A DNA stretch of 64,000 bases, from assembly GCF_030445035.2 (NCBI RefSeq), contig NC_080699.1:1364001-1428000 (forward strand), given 5' to 3'. The notes under the pieces are model-generated. The model ran no database searches, was not told the origin of the DNA, and worked only from the letters and a program-made list of their open reading frames with translations. The DNA is from Dasypus novemcinctus. Taxonomy: Eukaryota; Chordata; Mammalia; Cingulata; Dasypodidae. This document shows positions 43,050-54,720 of the stretch, piece after piece. The translations under genes were made by a program, and so were the position numbers. The stretch's first letter is position 1; every line of letters begins with the position of its first letter.

Positions 43050-45585
43050 CCAGCCTCGGGCTGTCCTGGCCTCCGACTGTCCCGGCCTCCGACTCTCCCC
43101 GGCCCCGAGTGTCCCCACCCCGACTGTCCCCAGCCCTGACTGTCCCCGGGCCCCGACTGTCCCCGGCCCCCGAGTCTCCCTGGCCCACTGTTCTCGGCCC
43201 CTGACTGTCCCCGGGCCCCGACTATCACTGACCTTGGACTGTCCCCGCCCCGACTGCCCCCAGCCCTGACTATCCTGGGCCCCAACTGTCCCCGGCCCCC
43301 GACTGTCACTGTCCTTGGACTGTCCCCAGCCCTGACTGTCCCTGGCCCCAACTGCCCCAGCCCTGACTGTTCCCAGCCCCCAACTGTCCCCGGCCCCCGA
43401 CTGTCCCCGGCCCCGACTGTCCCCGGCCCCAACTGTCCCCGGCCCCCGACTGTCCCCGGCCCCGACTGTCCCCGGCCCCGAATGTCCCCGGCCTCCAACT
43501 GTCCCCAGGCTCCAACTGTTCCCGGCCCCCGGCTGTCCCTGGCACCAACTGTCCCCGGCCCCCGACTGTCCCCGGCCCCCGACTGTCCCCGGCCCCTGAC
43601 TGTCCCCTGCCCCCGACTGTCACTGGCCTTGGACTGTCGCCGCCCCAACTGTCCCCAGCCCCTGACTATCCCCAGGCCCCAACTGTCCCCGGCTCCGACT
43701 GTCCCCGGCCCCGAATGTCCCCGGCCTCCAACTGTCCCCAGGCTCCAACTGTTCCCAGCCCCCGGCTGTCCCCAGCACCAACTGTCCCTGGCCCCCGACT
43801 GTCCCCGGGCTCCGACTGTTCCCGGCCCTGACTGTCCCCAGTCCCTGACTGTCCCCGGCCTCCAAATGTCCCCCCAACTGTCCCTGCCCCGACTGTCCTT
43901 GGCCCTGACTGTCCCCGGCCTCCAACTGTTCCTGGCCTCCAACAGTTCCCAGCCCCGACTGTCCCCAGCCTCCGACTGCCCCTACCCCAAATATCCCTGG
44001 CCCCTGACCGTTTCCAGCCTCTGACTATACCCGGCCGCGACTAAACCCAGCCCCCAGCTGTCCCTGGTCCCTGACTGTCCCCAGCCACCAACTGTTTCTG
44101 ACCTCTGACTGTCCCCGGGCCCTGACTGTCCCCGGCCCCTGACTGTTCCTGGCTCCCGACTATCCCTGGCTTCCAACTTTCCCCGGCCCCAACTGTCCCC
44201 AGCCCCTGACTGTCCCCAGCCCCCGACTGTTCCCAGGCCCTGACTGTCCACGGCCCCGACTGTCCCCGCCTCTGACTGTACTCGGCCACGACTATACCCA
44301 GCCCCCAACTGTCCCTGGTCCCTGACTGTCCCCAGACCCTGACTGTCCATGGCCCCGACTGTCCCGTCCTCTGATTGTCCCCGACACTGACTGTCCCCAG
44401 GCCCTGACTGTCCCCAGCCCCTGACTGTCCCCGGCCTCCGACTGTACTCAGCCACCACTATACCCAGCCCTCAACTGTCCCTGGTCCCTGACTGTCCCCC
44501 GCTACTGGCTGTTTCTGGCCTCCGACTGTCCCTGAGCCCCAACTCCCCAGCCTTCGACTGTCCCCAGCTCCGACAGTCCCCGGCCCCTGACTGTTCCCAG
44601 TCTCCAACTGTCCTAGTCTCTGACTGTCCCCAGCCCCTACTGTCCCTGGCCCCCGACTGTTCCCAGGCCCTGACTGCCCATGGCCCCGACTATCCCCAGC
44701 CTCTGACTGCCCCCAGCCCTCGACTGTCCCCAGGCCCTGACTGTCCCCGGCCTCCAACTGTACCCGGCTGCAACTATACCCAGCCCCCAACTGTCCCTGG
44801 TCCCCAACTGTCCCCAGCCCCTGACTGTCCCTGTTCCCCGACTATCCCCAGCCTCTGACTGTTCCCAGCCCCTGACTGTCCCCAGCCCCAACTGTCCCTG
44901 GCCCCTGACTGCCCCTGACCCCGACTGTCTCTGGCCCCTGACTGTCCCCGGCCTCAGGCTGTGCCTGGCCCCAACTTTCCCAGACTCCAACTGTCCTGGC
45001 CTCCGACTTTCCCTGGCCCCGACTGTCCCTGGCCACCTATTGTCCCCTGCCCCTACTCTCCTGGCCCCTGACTGTTCCCAGCCTCCAACCGTCCTGGCCT
45101 CCGACTGTCCCCGGCCCCGACTGTCCCTGTCCCCCGAATGTCCCTGGCCTTGAACTGTCCTCGGCTCCCAACTGTTCCCAGCCTCCAACTGTCCCTGGCC
45201 CCTGGCTGTACCTGGCCTTGGACTGTCCCCAGCCCCTGACTTTTCCCAGCCTCCGACTGTCCCTGGCCTCAACTGTCCCAGGCTCCTGACTGTCCCTGGC
45301 CCCCAAATGTCCCCAACCTTGGACTGTCCCCGGCCCCCGACTGTCCCCAGCCTCCAACTGTCCCCGGCCCCCAGCTGTCCCTGGCTTTGGACTGTCCCCA
45401 GCCCCTGACTGGCCCCGGCCTCTGACTGTCCCTGGCCTTGGACTGTCCCCGGCCTCCAACTGTCCCCAGCCCTGACTGTCCCCGGCCCCCGACTGTCCCC
45501 AGCCTCCAACTGTCCCCAGCTCCGACTGTCCCCGGCCCCCGACTGTCCCCAGCCCCCGACTGTCCCCAGCCTTGGGCTGTGCCGA
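43050..45585 (+). repeat. Giant C-rich minisatellite (16-17-bp unit, about 2.5 kb)
   Basis: The basic unit is CCCCGGCCCCCGACTGT (17 bp) or one C shorter, with variants in which GG becomes AG or TG and GACTGT becomes AACTGT. Roughly 150 units fit. Within it a longer segment (CGAATGTCCCCGGCCTCCAA and what follows) recurs at 43481 and 43714, a 233-bp spacing, and ACTATACCCAGCCC-type landmarks recur at 44040, 44291, 44457 and 44773, so higher-order duplication has occurred. The minus strand is G-rich and open in all frames (to 371 codons of Gly/Asp/Ser/Arg); that is explained by the stop-free unit. The C-run spacing is favourable for G-quadruplexes on the minus strand. Confidence 0.95.
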
Positions 45586-46976
45586 ACACCGGTGGCTTCC
45601 TGGGACCCCCTCCTGCACCCCGACACGAGTTGCTCTCAGCCGACCCGCTGCTCGCGAAGCCTCAAGGGCCGCAAGAGCCCCGTTTCTGAGCGTCCGGGGG
45701 TCCACAGAAGGCGGTGGCCGAGACCCCTCGGCCTGGGCTGCAGGCGTGGGCTGCGGCACGCGGCAGGCGAGGCCAGCGTGAGGGGCCGGGGGACGCCCTC
45801 TCGAGCCTCCGCAAACCGAGGGGCTCCAGAACCAAGGCCCAGGGCCGAGGCTCGGGTTCAAGCTCGCAGCTCAGGTTCCGGGTGGAGAACCCTGGAGCGC
45901 AGACCTTCCTGCCGTGGGTTCGAGAGCCACGTCCTCCTCTGGCAGGTGGCGAAGGTGACAGCACTCACCTTTTAGGGGTGTTCCGAGCCCCGCGTGAGAT
46001 CAGGGATGCGCCTGGCATGTCTTGGTGACTGCTTGAGGTTCTTGATTCTTTGATCTAAGTTGCTTACACCCTCGAAGGAAACAAGGCACAAGACTATGAT
46101 TACTCGTCATAAGAAAATCAGTCCGATTGCACAAGCTAGAAACCAGGAGCCGTCTCAGCTCTCCCTGAAATCCTGCCAGGTCCAACTCCCACGCCCTTTC
46201 AAGGCCTCTCCCCCAACTCAGGCCGTTACAACATGCCACCTGCATTGCAATACGATGGCAATACTAGTATCATTGGTCAATTTATTCATCAGTGACGTGC
46301 ACGCCTGACAATTAGACTCCTCAGCGTGAGATAGTCAGATGGAAGGAACTGGGAGAAGCACTGCCCAGGAGAACGGGCCGTTGCGGTGGGCCAGACTGGG
46401 GTGCACGGCCTGAGGACCCCCTTCCCTTCTGGCTCTAGAGGGCCCAGGGTCTGACCCTCCCCCAGCTCCACCGCTCGACGTCCCCCCTCTGCTTTACGCA
46501 TTCGTCCAACGGAAGTATCTGCTGTCACGGGACTCGCCTCCTGTGTCTTTCTCTCTCTCCCCACGGGCTGTTTCTTCTGCTTTCAACACTGGCACCTTCT
46601 CTTGGGAAAATCCCACTAGTCCTTTGGGTCCCCTGAAGTGTCACTCTGGCCCTGACCACACCCCCACCAAGGATGAGGCGCCCCTCCTCCAAGCACCGGC
46701 GTCCTCTCCCTTCTCCCCCGGCCCTTGGTCTTTGTGATGAACTGTTTCTTCTTGGTCTTCCCGCGGGTGGACAGCCCCTGAAGACCTAACGCTCGGCCCC
46801 GCTGTGTCCCCGCACGCAGAGAGGAGCCTTACTAAGCACGGGGACTCAGCCGTGTCTTCTGAAGGTCACCGAACTTGGAGAGGAACAGCCAGTTCCTCTA
46901 GGGTTCCTGCATCTGGCTGCTCGGGACAGGCCTTGGAGCCTCTGCTGATGCCTATTAACTACAAGTCAGCCCACAG
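45586..46976. other. Unassigned intergenic sequence
   Basis: GC-rich to about 45960, then mixed composition. No gene motif, RNA gene or repeat family is recognised. Short open frames (to 127 codons) lack features. Confidence 0.5.
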
Positions 46977-47462
46977 CAGGGGTCCTTAAACAGGGGTCCT
47001 CGGAAAGGTTCAGGGGTCCGTGAGCTTGAATTGAAAACTCAAAAAAACATTATTCCTGTGGGGATGTGTCGGTATGTGATGTATTTATAAAATAATGCAC
47101 GGTACAGTGTGGACTTGGTATGATTTTTATTTTGATGTAGCCTGTTCTCAGTGCAGGGGTAACTGCCTGCAAAAAGTGGGTAAGGATGGCAGAAATGGCT
47201 TTATGATGGTGTCAGAAAACTTGAATTTGTGAATGTTTGCCAAAAATGACTGTTTGAACAGATGTTGAACCGTGTTAGGTTATCAGGTATTGAAATTATG
47301 AGAAAGTTGTAAAAAGTAATTTTGAATAATCCTAAAGTTTAATTTAAAGACAGACCGATGTCGAGTGTCATAAAACCATTTGCTGCTGCATTCTGGGAAG
47401 GGGTCTGCTTTTTCAACTGATGGCAAAGGGGTCCGTGGCACGAAAAAGGCTAAGAACCCCTG
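46977..47462 (+). mobile_element. hAT-type MITE, longer copy
   Basis: Starts CAGGGGTCCTTAAAC and ends GGCTAAGAACCCCTG, imperfect terminal inverted repeats. Flanks GCCCACAG (46969-46976) and GCCTACCG (47463-47470) match at 6 of 8 positions, and 8 bp is the hAT duplication length. Both ends align with the reverse complement of 21613-21818; the middle (about 47120-47390) is only here. No transposase frame. Confidence 0.8.
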
Positions 47463-48379
47463 GCCTACCGCTTCCCAAGGCCGTTCCTGGAGGACTGGTC
47501 CTCTTGCATAACCCCCTCCTTCCTCTGCTCTCTTCCGAGGGGTTTTTCTTGGGAGGAGGAGGGGCGGCTCCCTCTTCTCTGCCCACGCTCAGCCCGTGGC
47601 AAACCCCACCCCGGGGTCCGTCCAGCACGACGCCCGGCACGCACGGGCCGGCGGGCCGCGTGTGGAGCGAGCGCGAGCACTCAGTGGGCACACAGTGGCC
47701 CCCTGGCTCGGTGGGGACCATGTCAGGAGCCTGCCAGACACCTTCTCCAGAAAGGGCTTAGTCGCTCTTCTCCTGGGCAGTTGTGAAGAGACAGCTCACC
47801 TGACCCAGGTGGAGGTGGGCTGATCTGAGGCTGCGCTTCCCTTGTAACTGGACCTCTTTCCAGCCTGCCCTTATTTCTAGGGTAGAACAGCCGATGTGGT
47901 GGCTGAACGCCCATGGTGTCCCCGGGTTGCCTGTTCCTTGGTGGCCCTGAATTCGAGTTTGTTCTCCTCAGCTGGCGGGATTGCGGGGGCTCTGCTTGAC
48001 TGACGGGCAGGCGCCATGCTGCTCCTGAGGAGACGCGTGCTTTGGGGAGAACGGTCTCTTCTTTGTGCCCTTCTCTCTCGATCCCTCTGTCCCCAGCTCC
48101 CTCTGGCATTTCTGGACTTGAATTTATGCCCAAAGCTCTTCTCGGCTGCCACTTGCTGTTCCTCTTTTTTCCTGGCTCTGCCTCTCGCCCTGAACCAACT
48201 ACAGGCTGGCGAGTTCCTGGGGGTGCCCCAGGACGGCCCCCTCCTCAGAGCTGCTGGGCCTCAGCTCCTGCTCCCAGGCAGCAGTCCAAGGCCTCCAGGC
48301 TTCCTGGTTCATTAGAGACGGGCAGGTTTGCAGGAAACCATGAAGAAAGAGCGCCCGCCTGCCCTCCTTCCCGTTAGTC
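47463..48379. other. Unassigned GC-rich intergenic sequence
   Basis: No gene recognised; several overlapping open frames on both strands to 136 codons, without domains. Confidence 0.5.
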
Positions 48380-48560
48380 ACGCTTGTGTTAGTGCGATAC
48401 ATTTGTTATGGTCGATGAAAGAATATTACTAAATTGTATACAATTATAATCGTGTAATTGTATTATTCAGTCCAGCTTTTCCATTGTTATTTGTTTGTCA
48501 CTGGTAGTTTGGGCCTCCAAAAGTAAAAGTCAGCTGTTTCTGCCTTTCTTTTCTTTATGA
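48380..48560 (-). repeat. L1 3'-end-type fragment
   Basis: TTGTGTTAGTGCGATACATT, GTTATGGTCGATGAAAGAAT and ATTATTCAGTCCAGCTTTTCC match the repeat at 300-540. Confidence 0.5.
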
Positions 48561-50312
48561 TTAATTTTATTTCTTTAAATTCCTAAACCCTAGTTTTCCC
48601 CTAAGGAGAGATTCTGGGTGGGTTTTAAGATGACAACAATTTGTCTGAATCATAGTGAGTGAACTTTCATTGCAATACAAATTTGACCACATGCACTTGG
48701 CGTTAGCGAAAGAACAACCGTTTAAATATTGCTCACAATGCTTGATAAAGGCGTGCCCCCGAGTGAGCGTGGACTCTGCCGTGTGCCCAGCAGCTGTGGG
48801 CGGAGCCCCTGGCCACACTGGCTGTGGTCTAGAAGAGCCAGTGCCGCGCTGTGCCCCTCGGCTCCAGAGGCCAGCGGCCTGTCCCCCGCTCGGCTGAGGA
48901 AACGGGGTTCCCACCCTGTGGTGTCCGACTGTCCCGCTGGACTTCCTGGAAAGTGGCGTGCCAGTCTCCAAAATGATACTGTTTTGAATTCTATGCAATT
49001 TTCACCTCGCGCGCCAACTCTCAAGGCCACGGTACTCAGTCCCAGCTCCGCTCACCGGCCCACGTGTCTTGCTCTGATCACCTCAGGGGCCCAGGGCTGA
49101 GGGAAGAACCTTTCTGGGAGCGCTTCATCCCGCCTTCTGAGGCGTGCGTGAGGCGAGAGCCACAAGGGGGGTGATGGGAGGGAAATCCGGAGGCACTGGC
49201 TGTTCCCAGGCCAACGAGAGGCCAGGAGCCAGGAGGAGCGATGTCAGCCCTCGGTATCTTTGGAGATTCCTCACATTTATCTTTTTTTGTCCGTGGCCTG
49301 TTTCCCTCGGGCGATTACAGTCAAGGGGGCCTGGTGATGAGAGGAGCATCTCGGGAGTGGTGGACTGCGCGCTGGAGAGGCGGCCTGTGAGGAGGGCAGC
49401 GGGCGAGTTCAAGTGACGGCCAGGTGGCCTGACGTTGACTTCGGGGACGCTTGTCAAGCAGAGCCTTAAAACGGGTGTACATTTACTACATTTATTACAA
49501 TTCTACAAAAATTTACTGGCAGTCGGCTGCGATGGCTGTTTCAGGAGCAGCCCCTGGGCGTGACGCGGGCGGAGCGTGTGCGGCTCTGTTGGGGGGGCGG
49601 GAGGAGGGCCCGGGCCGCCCGCAGGGGCTGCGGGTTGAGAACCCGGGTGGGCTGCCCCAGGCTCTTCGCCCACCCTCTCCAAGCCTCGGGGCTCCGCGGA
49701 GCGCGGTGTAGGACCCGCCGGGGGTTTCTCGGGGGAGCCAGGGGCGCCCCCAGCTGGCCTGTGCGTGGCACGTGGGGTCCTGCATGCAGGAAAACTCGCC
49801 AAGCTCCACGTTTCCACCAGCCTCCGGCCTGGGGGCATTCCCGGAAACTTTTCAGAAAATTCAGTTGAAAGTGCACGTCAAAGTTTCCTGACAGCCTTGT
49901 GGCCAGTGAAAAGGCCAATGCAGCTATGCACTTTTGGAAGGGACTTTTCATAGGGAAGGAGAGGGTTAGCTCATTGCTAGACCAAGAGGCAAAAAGACAA
50001 GGTGGTTTGGGTAAAGGACGTCGGGCAACTGGCTGACGGTCATCAGGAGGCTATGGGGGTGACCGGCTTCCCAGGATAAACCTTAATCTCATTAAGCTTA
50101 TCAGAAAATTGATTGAGCACTTTATAGGGAAGGTTCATTCTTCCCAGAAGTAGGTTTTTAAATTCATGATCCAAACAGGGTCTGTCCTAGGCCAGATTTA
50201 AGATACTTTATCTTTTACGGAGGCTCCAACCTATTTGTCGCACTCTGAGTAATTGCACCCCTGCACCCCGACCTATTTGTCGCATTCTGAGAACCCCTCT
50301 GCAGGTTCTTTT
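48561..50312. other. Unassigned intergenic sequence, GC-rich 48.8-49.9 kb
   Basis: No gene recognised. Open frames up to 143 codons on the minus strand (48998-48567) have no motif. A short direct echo ACCTATTTGTCGCA(C/T)TCTGAG occurs at 50230 and 50270. Confidence 0.5.
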
Positions 50313-50731
50313 TATTTTATTTTTTTATTTTTTAAAGGTTTATTTTATTAATTTCTCTCCCCTTCCCTCCCCCCCACCAGTTGTCTGTTCTCTGTGTCTA
50401 TTAGCTGTGTGTGGTTCTTTGTCCACTTCTGTTGTTGTCAGTGGCACAGGAATCTTTGTTGCGTCATCTTGCTGCGTCAGCTCTCTGTGTGGGCGGCGCC
50501 ATTCCTGGGCAGGCTGCACTTTCTTTCGCACTGGGCAGCTCTCCTTACGGGGCGCACTCCTTGCGTGTGGGGCTCCCCTACGCGGGGACACCCCTGCGTG
50601 GCAGGGCACTCCTTGCGCGCATCAGCACTGTGCATGGGCCAGCTGCACACGGGTCAAGGAGGCCCGGGGATTGAACCGCGGACCTCCCATGCGGTAGGCG
50701 GACACCCTAACTACTGGGCCAAGTCCGCTTC
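50313..50731 (-). repeat. DAS-like SINE, long type (copy F)
   Basis: Minus-strand copy with tail at the low end and head ending near 50731 (reverse strand GGACTTGGCCCAGTAGTTAG, GGTTCAATCCCCGGGCC). CTGCAGGTTCTTTT (50299-50312) and CTGCAGATTCTTTT (50732-50745) are the 14-bp target duplication, 13 of 14 identical. Confidence 0.92.
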
Positions 50732-50745
50732 CTGCAGATTCTTTT

Positions 50746-51029
50746 TAAAGATGTATTTTATTTATTTCTCTCCCCTTCCACCCTGTTGCATGCGCTCTGT
50801 GTCCATTCGCTGTGTGTTCTTCTGAGTCCACTTGCATTACCAGGCAGCACTGGGAATCTGTGTTTCTTTTTGTTGCGTCATCTTGCTGTGTCAGCTCTCT
50901 GGGTGTGCAGCACCATTCTTGGGCAGGCTGCACTTTCTCTCGTGCTGGGCGGCTCTCCTTATGGGGCACACTCCCTGCGCGTGGGGCTCCCTATGCGTGG
51001 ACACCCCTGCATGGCACAGCACTCCTTGG
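50746..51029 (-). repeat. DAS-like SINE, 5'-truncated (copy G)
   Basis: Same orientation as copy F and directly beside it; it has the tail and body but stops at GGCACAGCACTCCTTGG and lacks the tRNA-like head, so it could not be transcribed by its own promoter. Confidence 0.88.
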
Positions 51030-52838
51030 TTCTTCCTCCCGCCCCGGCCTCCTCCAGGTCCATCCTCTCTCCCTCGGCTCTCCCCGGCCACAGGCCCCTT
51101 CCCTGTTCTGAGCTGTCTCCCACTTCTGTTCTGTACTTGCTCCGAGATTCTTCGGCAGAGCCGGCGCCTTCTCCTCGCCCAGGCTCACTCCCATGATGCT
51201 TCCTGGTGGGCGCTTTCCCCCCCGAGGCGGGTTTCCTGACCCCACCGTCTCCGTCTCCGTGCTGTCTGCTTCCTGCTCAGCACTCGCTGCGCCGTGTGGC
51301 CTCTGACCAGGTCCTTTTCTCTTGTCTGCTTTCCCAGAGATGCTTAGATACTTAAGGGCAAGAAGCCTCTGTGTCACTTGCTGTCGTGTACAAGAGCCAG
51401 GTGGGTAGAGTAGACGCCGTGCTGCATGTTCGACCGTGCACCAACGTGGAAACTGAGGCTCAGGGGAGTGGAGTGGTCTGTACAAGCTCACACAGCTGTA
51501 AGAGGTGGGAGGAAAGCGGGCGTGACCCTGCCCACGCTTCCCCCTCGTCCTGCTGCTCTCTCGATCCTGTGGGGGGCTCCAGCCTCCTTGAGTTCCTTCA
51601 CCCCACACGGACCCATTCTGGCTTTCCTTTACCCCAGGACAACTTCCCTCTGACGCCGGGCCCCTGGGGAGCCTTTTGGCACCCAGTTTGCTCACTGGGA
51701 AGGCCCAAAGCCACCCCTCTTCCCACTCAAGGCGTTCGCTGCACAGTGGCACAGTGAGCAGTCGGTGGACGCCCCCTGGGCAGGCCTGCCCGGGCTTGTG
51801 CCCACCCTGCTTTCTAGGGCAGTGTTCTGGCGCTGCCCAGCGCCTCTCGGCGCCCTCTCCCTCTCCCCGAAACCTGAAGCGCCTCTGCTCTCTGTCCTCA
51901 CCAGCCCCGTTCCTGCAGGGCCCCCGGCCCAGGGCTCGGCTCACGCCTGCCTGGTGCTGCCCGGTGACAGCGGGAAGTCGGCCAGCTCTGCTCAGCACGG
52001 CAGCGCGGGCAGAAGCCTCTGGTTTGCACAGGGCCCGCTGGGCACAGCGCCGCGGCTATTCGTGCCCTTTGTTTCCACGCCAAGTGCCCGGTGTGACGCC
52101 GAGGACAGCACGTCCCACCCCTCGACTAGCCCGCGCCTCGGAGACTGAGGACAGAGTCAGGAGTGAGCCCAGAACAACTTAAATCAGTCACGCGCCCTGC
52201 GGCCATGAACTGCTGGAGCTGCGCGGGGACACGGCCACTTTTAGAAACCACCCCTGGGCTCCCAGCGGAGCGGCAGAGACAGGTGATGGGAGCAGGGCCC
52301 GGACCTGGCAGCAGGAGAGGCTCGGGTGGAGCTCAGCGGCTGGACTCAGAATGCAGATGGGACCAGGTGGAGGCCGCCACCCGGTCACGTCAGGGGAGCC
52401 GCCCAGAGCCAGCAGGGCTGTGCAGGGCTCTTGTTGGGATGGGGCGGGAGGGAGCGCCCACATCAGGGGCTCCCCGTGTGCCCCTGCGTTGTAGACGGTG
52501 CCCTGTGGGGCTGCACAGTCCCCGTGAAACAGACCATTTCTGCCTCTCTTGTGGTTAGCTGGCTGGAGCGCCAGGAGCTTCGTACCTGCTGATGTCGCAC
52601 AGTGGTAAGCGGCTCCAAGGGAGGCGTCAACTCCACCACAGCCCCTCAAGACGGACAAGTCACCCCACCAGTGTCTCACTGCCAGTCTGTCGTGATCACC
52701 TGTGAGCTTAAAAAACGGACAGCGCAGCAGGCCTTTGGCGACGGATGGTGGTGATGGAAGCACAGCTTTGTGGATGAAAATAGCACCAATGAATTTTGTA
52801 TTTGAAAAGGGCTAAAAGGGGAAATTGAACATACCCAC
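51030..52838. other. GC-rich intergenic block
   Basis: Open on the minus strand for 335 codons (51998-50991) and in overlapping plus frames to 168 codons, with no recognisable domain. No gene supported. A MIR trace is listed separately. Confidence 0.5.
51435..51525 (-). repeat. MIR fragment
   Basis: ACGTGGAAACTGAGGCTCAG and ACAAGCTCACACAGCTGTAA are the reverse complement of the MIR core (CTGAGCCTCAGTTTCC, TTACAGCTGTGTGAGC). Confidence 0.7.
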
Positions 52839-52839
52839 T

Positions 52840-53310
52840 GTGTTAGTCAGCCAAAGGGGTGCTGATGCAAACTGCCAGACATTGGTCTGTTTTTGTAAAG
52901 GGCATTTATTTGGGGTAGGAGCTTGCAGATACCAGGCCACAAAGCATAAGTTACTTCCTTCGCCAAAGTCCATTTTCAAGTGTTGGGGCAAGACGGCTGC
53001 CGACGTCTGCGAGGGTTCAGGCTTCCTGGGTTCCTGCATTCCTGGGGCTTGCTTGTTTCTGCTTCAAGGTTCCTTCCTTCCTGGGGCTGGCTCCTCTGCG
53101 TGCTGACTTCCCGGGGCTCCAGCATCAAACTCTGACATCAGAAATCCCCCGCTCTGTCCTCTGCCCTGCCTCTTATCTGTGAGTCCCCACCCACCAAGGG
53201 GTGGAGACTCAATGCCCTAATCATGATTCAGTCATGCCCAGGTACAGACCAGATACAAGTATAATCCACTATTTCTTTTTTTAATTCATCACTAATATCA
53301 AACTGTTAAA
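52840..53310 (-). repeat. LTR-like repeat (same family as 33940-34586)
   Basis: TGTTAGTCAGCCAAAGGGGT, GCTGATGCAAACTGCCAGAC, AAGGGCATTTATTTGGGGTA and TCATCACTAATATCAAACTG repeat the landmarks of the 33.9-kb unit. The flanks CCCACT at 52834-52839 and 53311-53316 are a 6-bp direct repeat, consistent with an LTR-type insertion. Confidence 0.75.
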
Positions 53311-53319
53311 CCCACTAAA

Positions 53320-54720
53320 AACCCCCATCAACTATACAAAACAGAGAGAGAATCCTAATGTAAACATAATGTGTGTAAAGGAAAAACACACGACAACTAC
53401 AGCACAAAGATGCAGGGCAGTAAATGTGCCAAATTGATCACAAGGTTTCTGCATTTTACATCAAGTGCTACGAAATTAATTCCCATTAGGCTGTGAAAAG
53501 TAAAGAATTGTATTTTAATCCTTAAAGCAACCACTAAAATATAATGCAGAGGTATGGTTAAAAAGCCATTAATTAAAATGGAATATTAAAATATATCCAA
53601 TCAATCCAAAAGTGGGAACACACAGAAAACAAATAGTAAAATGGTGTCCTAAATCTACCATATCAATAATTACATTAAATACTAGTGGATTAAATATGAC
53701 AAATATAAGCCAGAAACTATCAAAATGGATAAAAAAGCAAGGCCCAAATAGATACTGTCTTTAAGAAAGACTTTTTAAATATAGAAGCACCAGTAGGTTG
53801 AAATTAAAGGTATGGAAAAATAATCTTATGTGGACAGAAAGTAGAATAAGGCCAGTCTGTCATACAATAGCTCTCAACAGAAACTACGACCAGAGATAAA
53901 GAGGGATATTTCATAATGATGAAAAGGCCAGTACATTAGGAAGAGCTAAGAGCCATACATGTATATGTACCCCAAATCAGAAGTTCAAACTAAATGAAGC
54001 AAAAATTGACAGGATCAAAGAGAGGATCAGGGAAACGGACTTTGGCCCAGTGGTTAGGGCGTCCGTCTACCATATGGGAGGTCCGCGGTTCAAACCCCGG
54101 GCCTCCTTGACCCGTGTGGAGCTGGCCATGCGCAGTGCTGATGCGCGCAAGGAGTGCCGTGCCACGCAGGGGTGTCCCCCGCGTGGGGGAGCCCCACGCG
54201 CAAGGAGTGCGCCCGTGAGGAAAAGCCGCCCAGTGTGAAAAGAAAGAGCAGCCTGCCCAGGAATGGCGCCGTCCACACTTCCCGAGCGGCTGACAACAAC
54301 AGAAGCAGACAAAAGAAACAAGACGCAGCAAATAGACACCAAGAACAGACAACCAGGGGAGGGGGGGACATTCAATAAATAAATAAATCTTTAAAAAAAA
54401 AAAAAAAGAGAGGATCAGACAACGGCACACTCACAGATGGAGATGTTCACAGCCTGCTCTCAGCCGGTGATAGAACAATCGAGCACAAACCCAGGGAAGG
54501 AATAGATCACAACACCACCTAACAGACCTAAACATCAAAGCTAAAACTAAACGTTTTCTACCTGAAAACACAGGGCAAATAAGGGTAGAGAAGTGGATAG
54601 AAAATCAGTATATGGTAAAGTAAATATGGTAAGAGGCTGACTGTAGAAATTACGTGGTGAGTATATGGGTCTTCATTGTAAAACATTTCAATTTTTCTCT
54701 AAGTTTTAAAATTTCATACT
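53320..54720 (+). mobile_element. Old L1-like debris, interrupted by a SINE
   Basis: Adenine-rich sequence with LINE-like wording (ATTAAATACTAGTGGATTAAAT, TGTACCCCAAATCAGAAG, CAAAAATTGACAGGATCAA). The SINE at 54031-54404 is inserted into it. No frame is intact. Confidence 0.5.
54031..54404 (+). repeat. DAS-like SINE, deletion subtype (copy H)
   Basis: Head GGACTTTGGCCCAGTGGTTA with B-box GCGGTTCAAACCCCGGGCCT. It lacks the AGCTGACACAAGATGACGCA segment present in copies B, C, E, F and I, and has CACACTTCCCGAGCGGCTG there. The 14-bp flanks AAAGAGAGGATCAG at 54017-54030 and 54405-54418 are an exact target duplication. Confidence 0.92.

Noticed and set aside
42827-43942. 371-codon minus-strand frame of Gly/Asp/Ser/Gln repeats
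   Set aside because: It lies mostly in the 16-17-bp minisatellite. The unit has no stop in any minus frame, so openness is automatic.
44637-45626. 329-codon minus-strand repeat frame
   Set aside because: Same minisatellite artefact. Frame changes with unit length, and no start or end signals belong to a gene.
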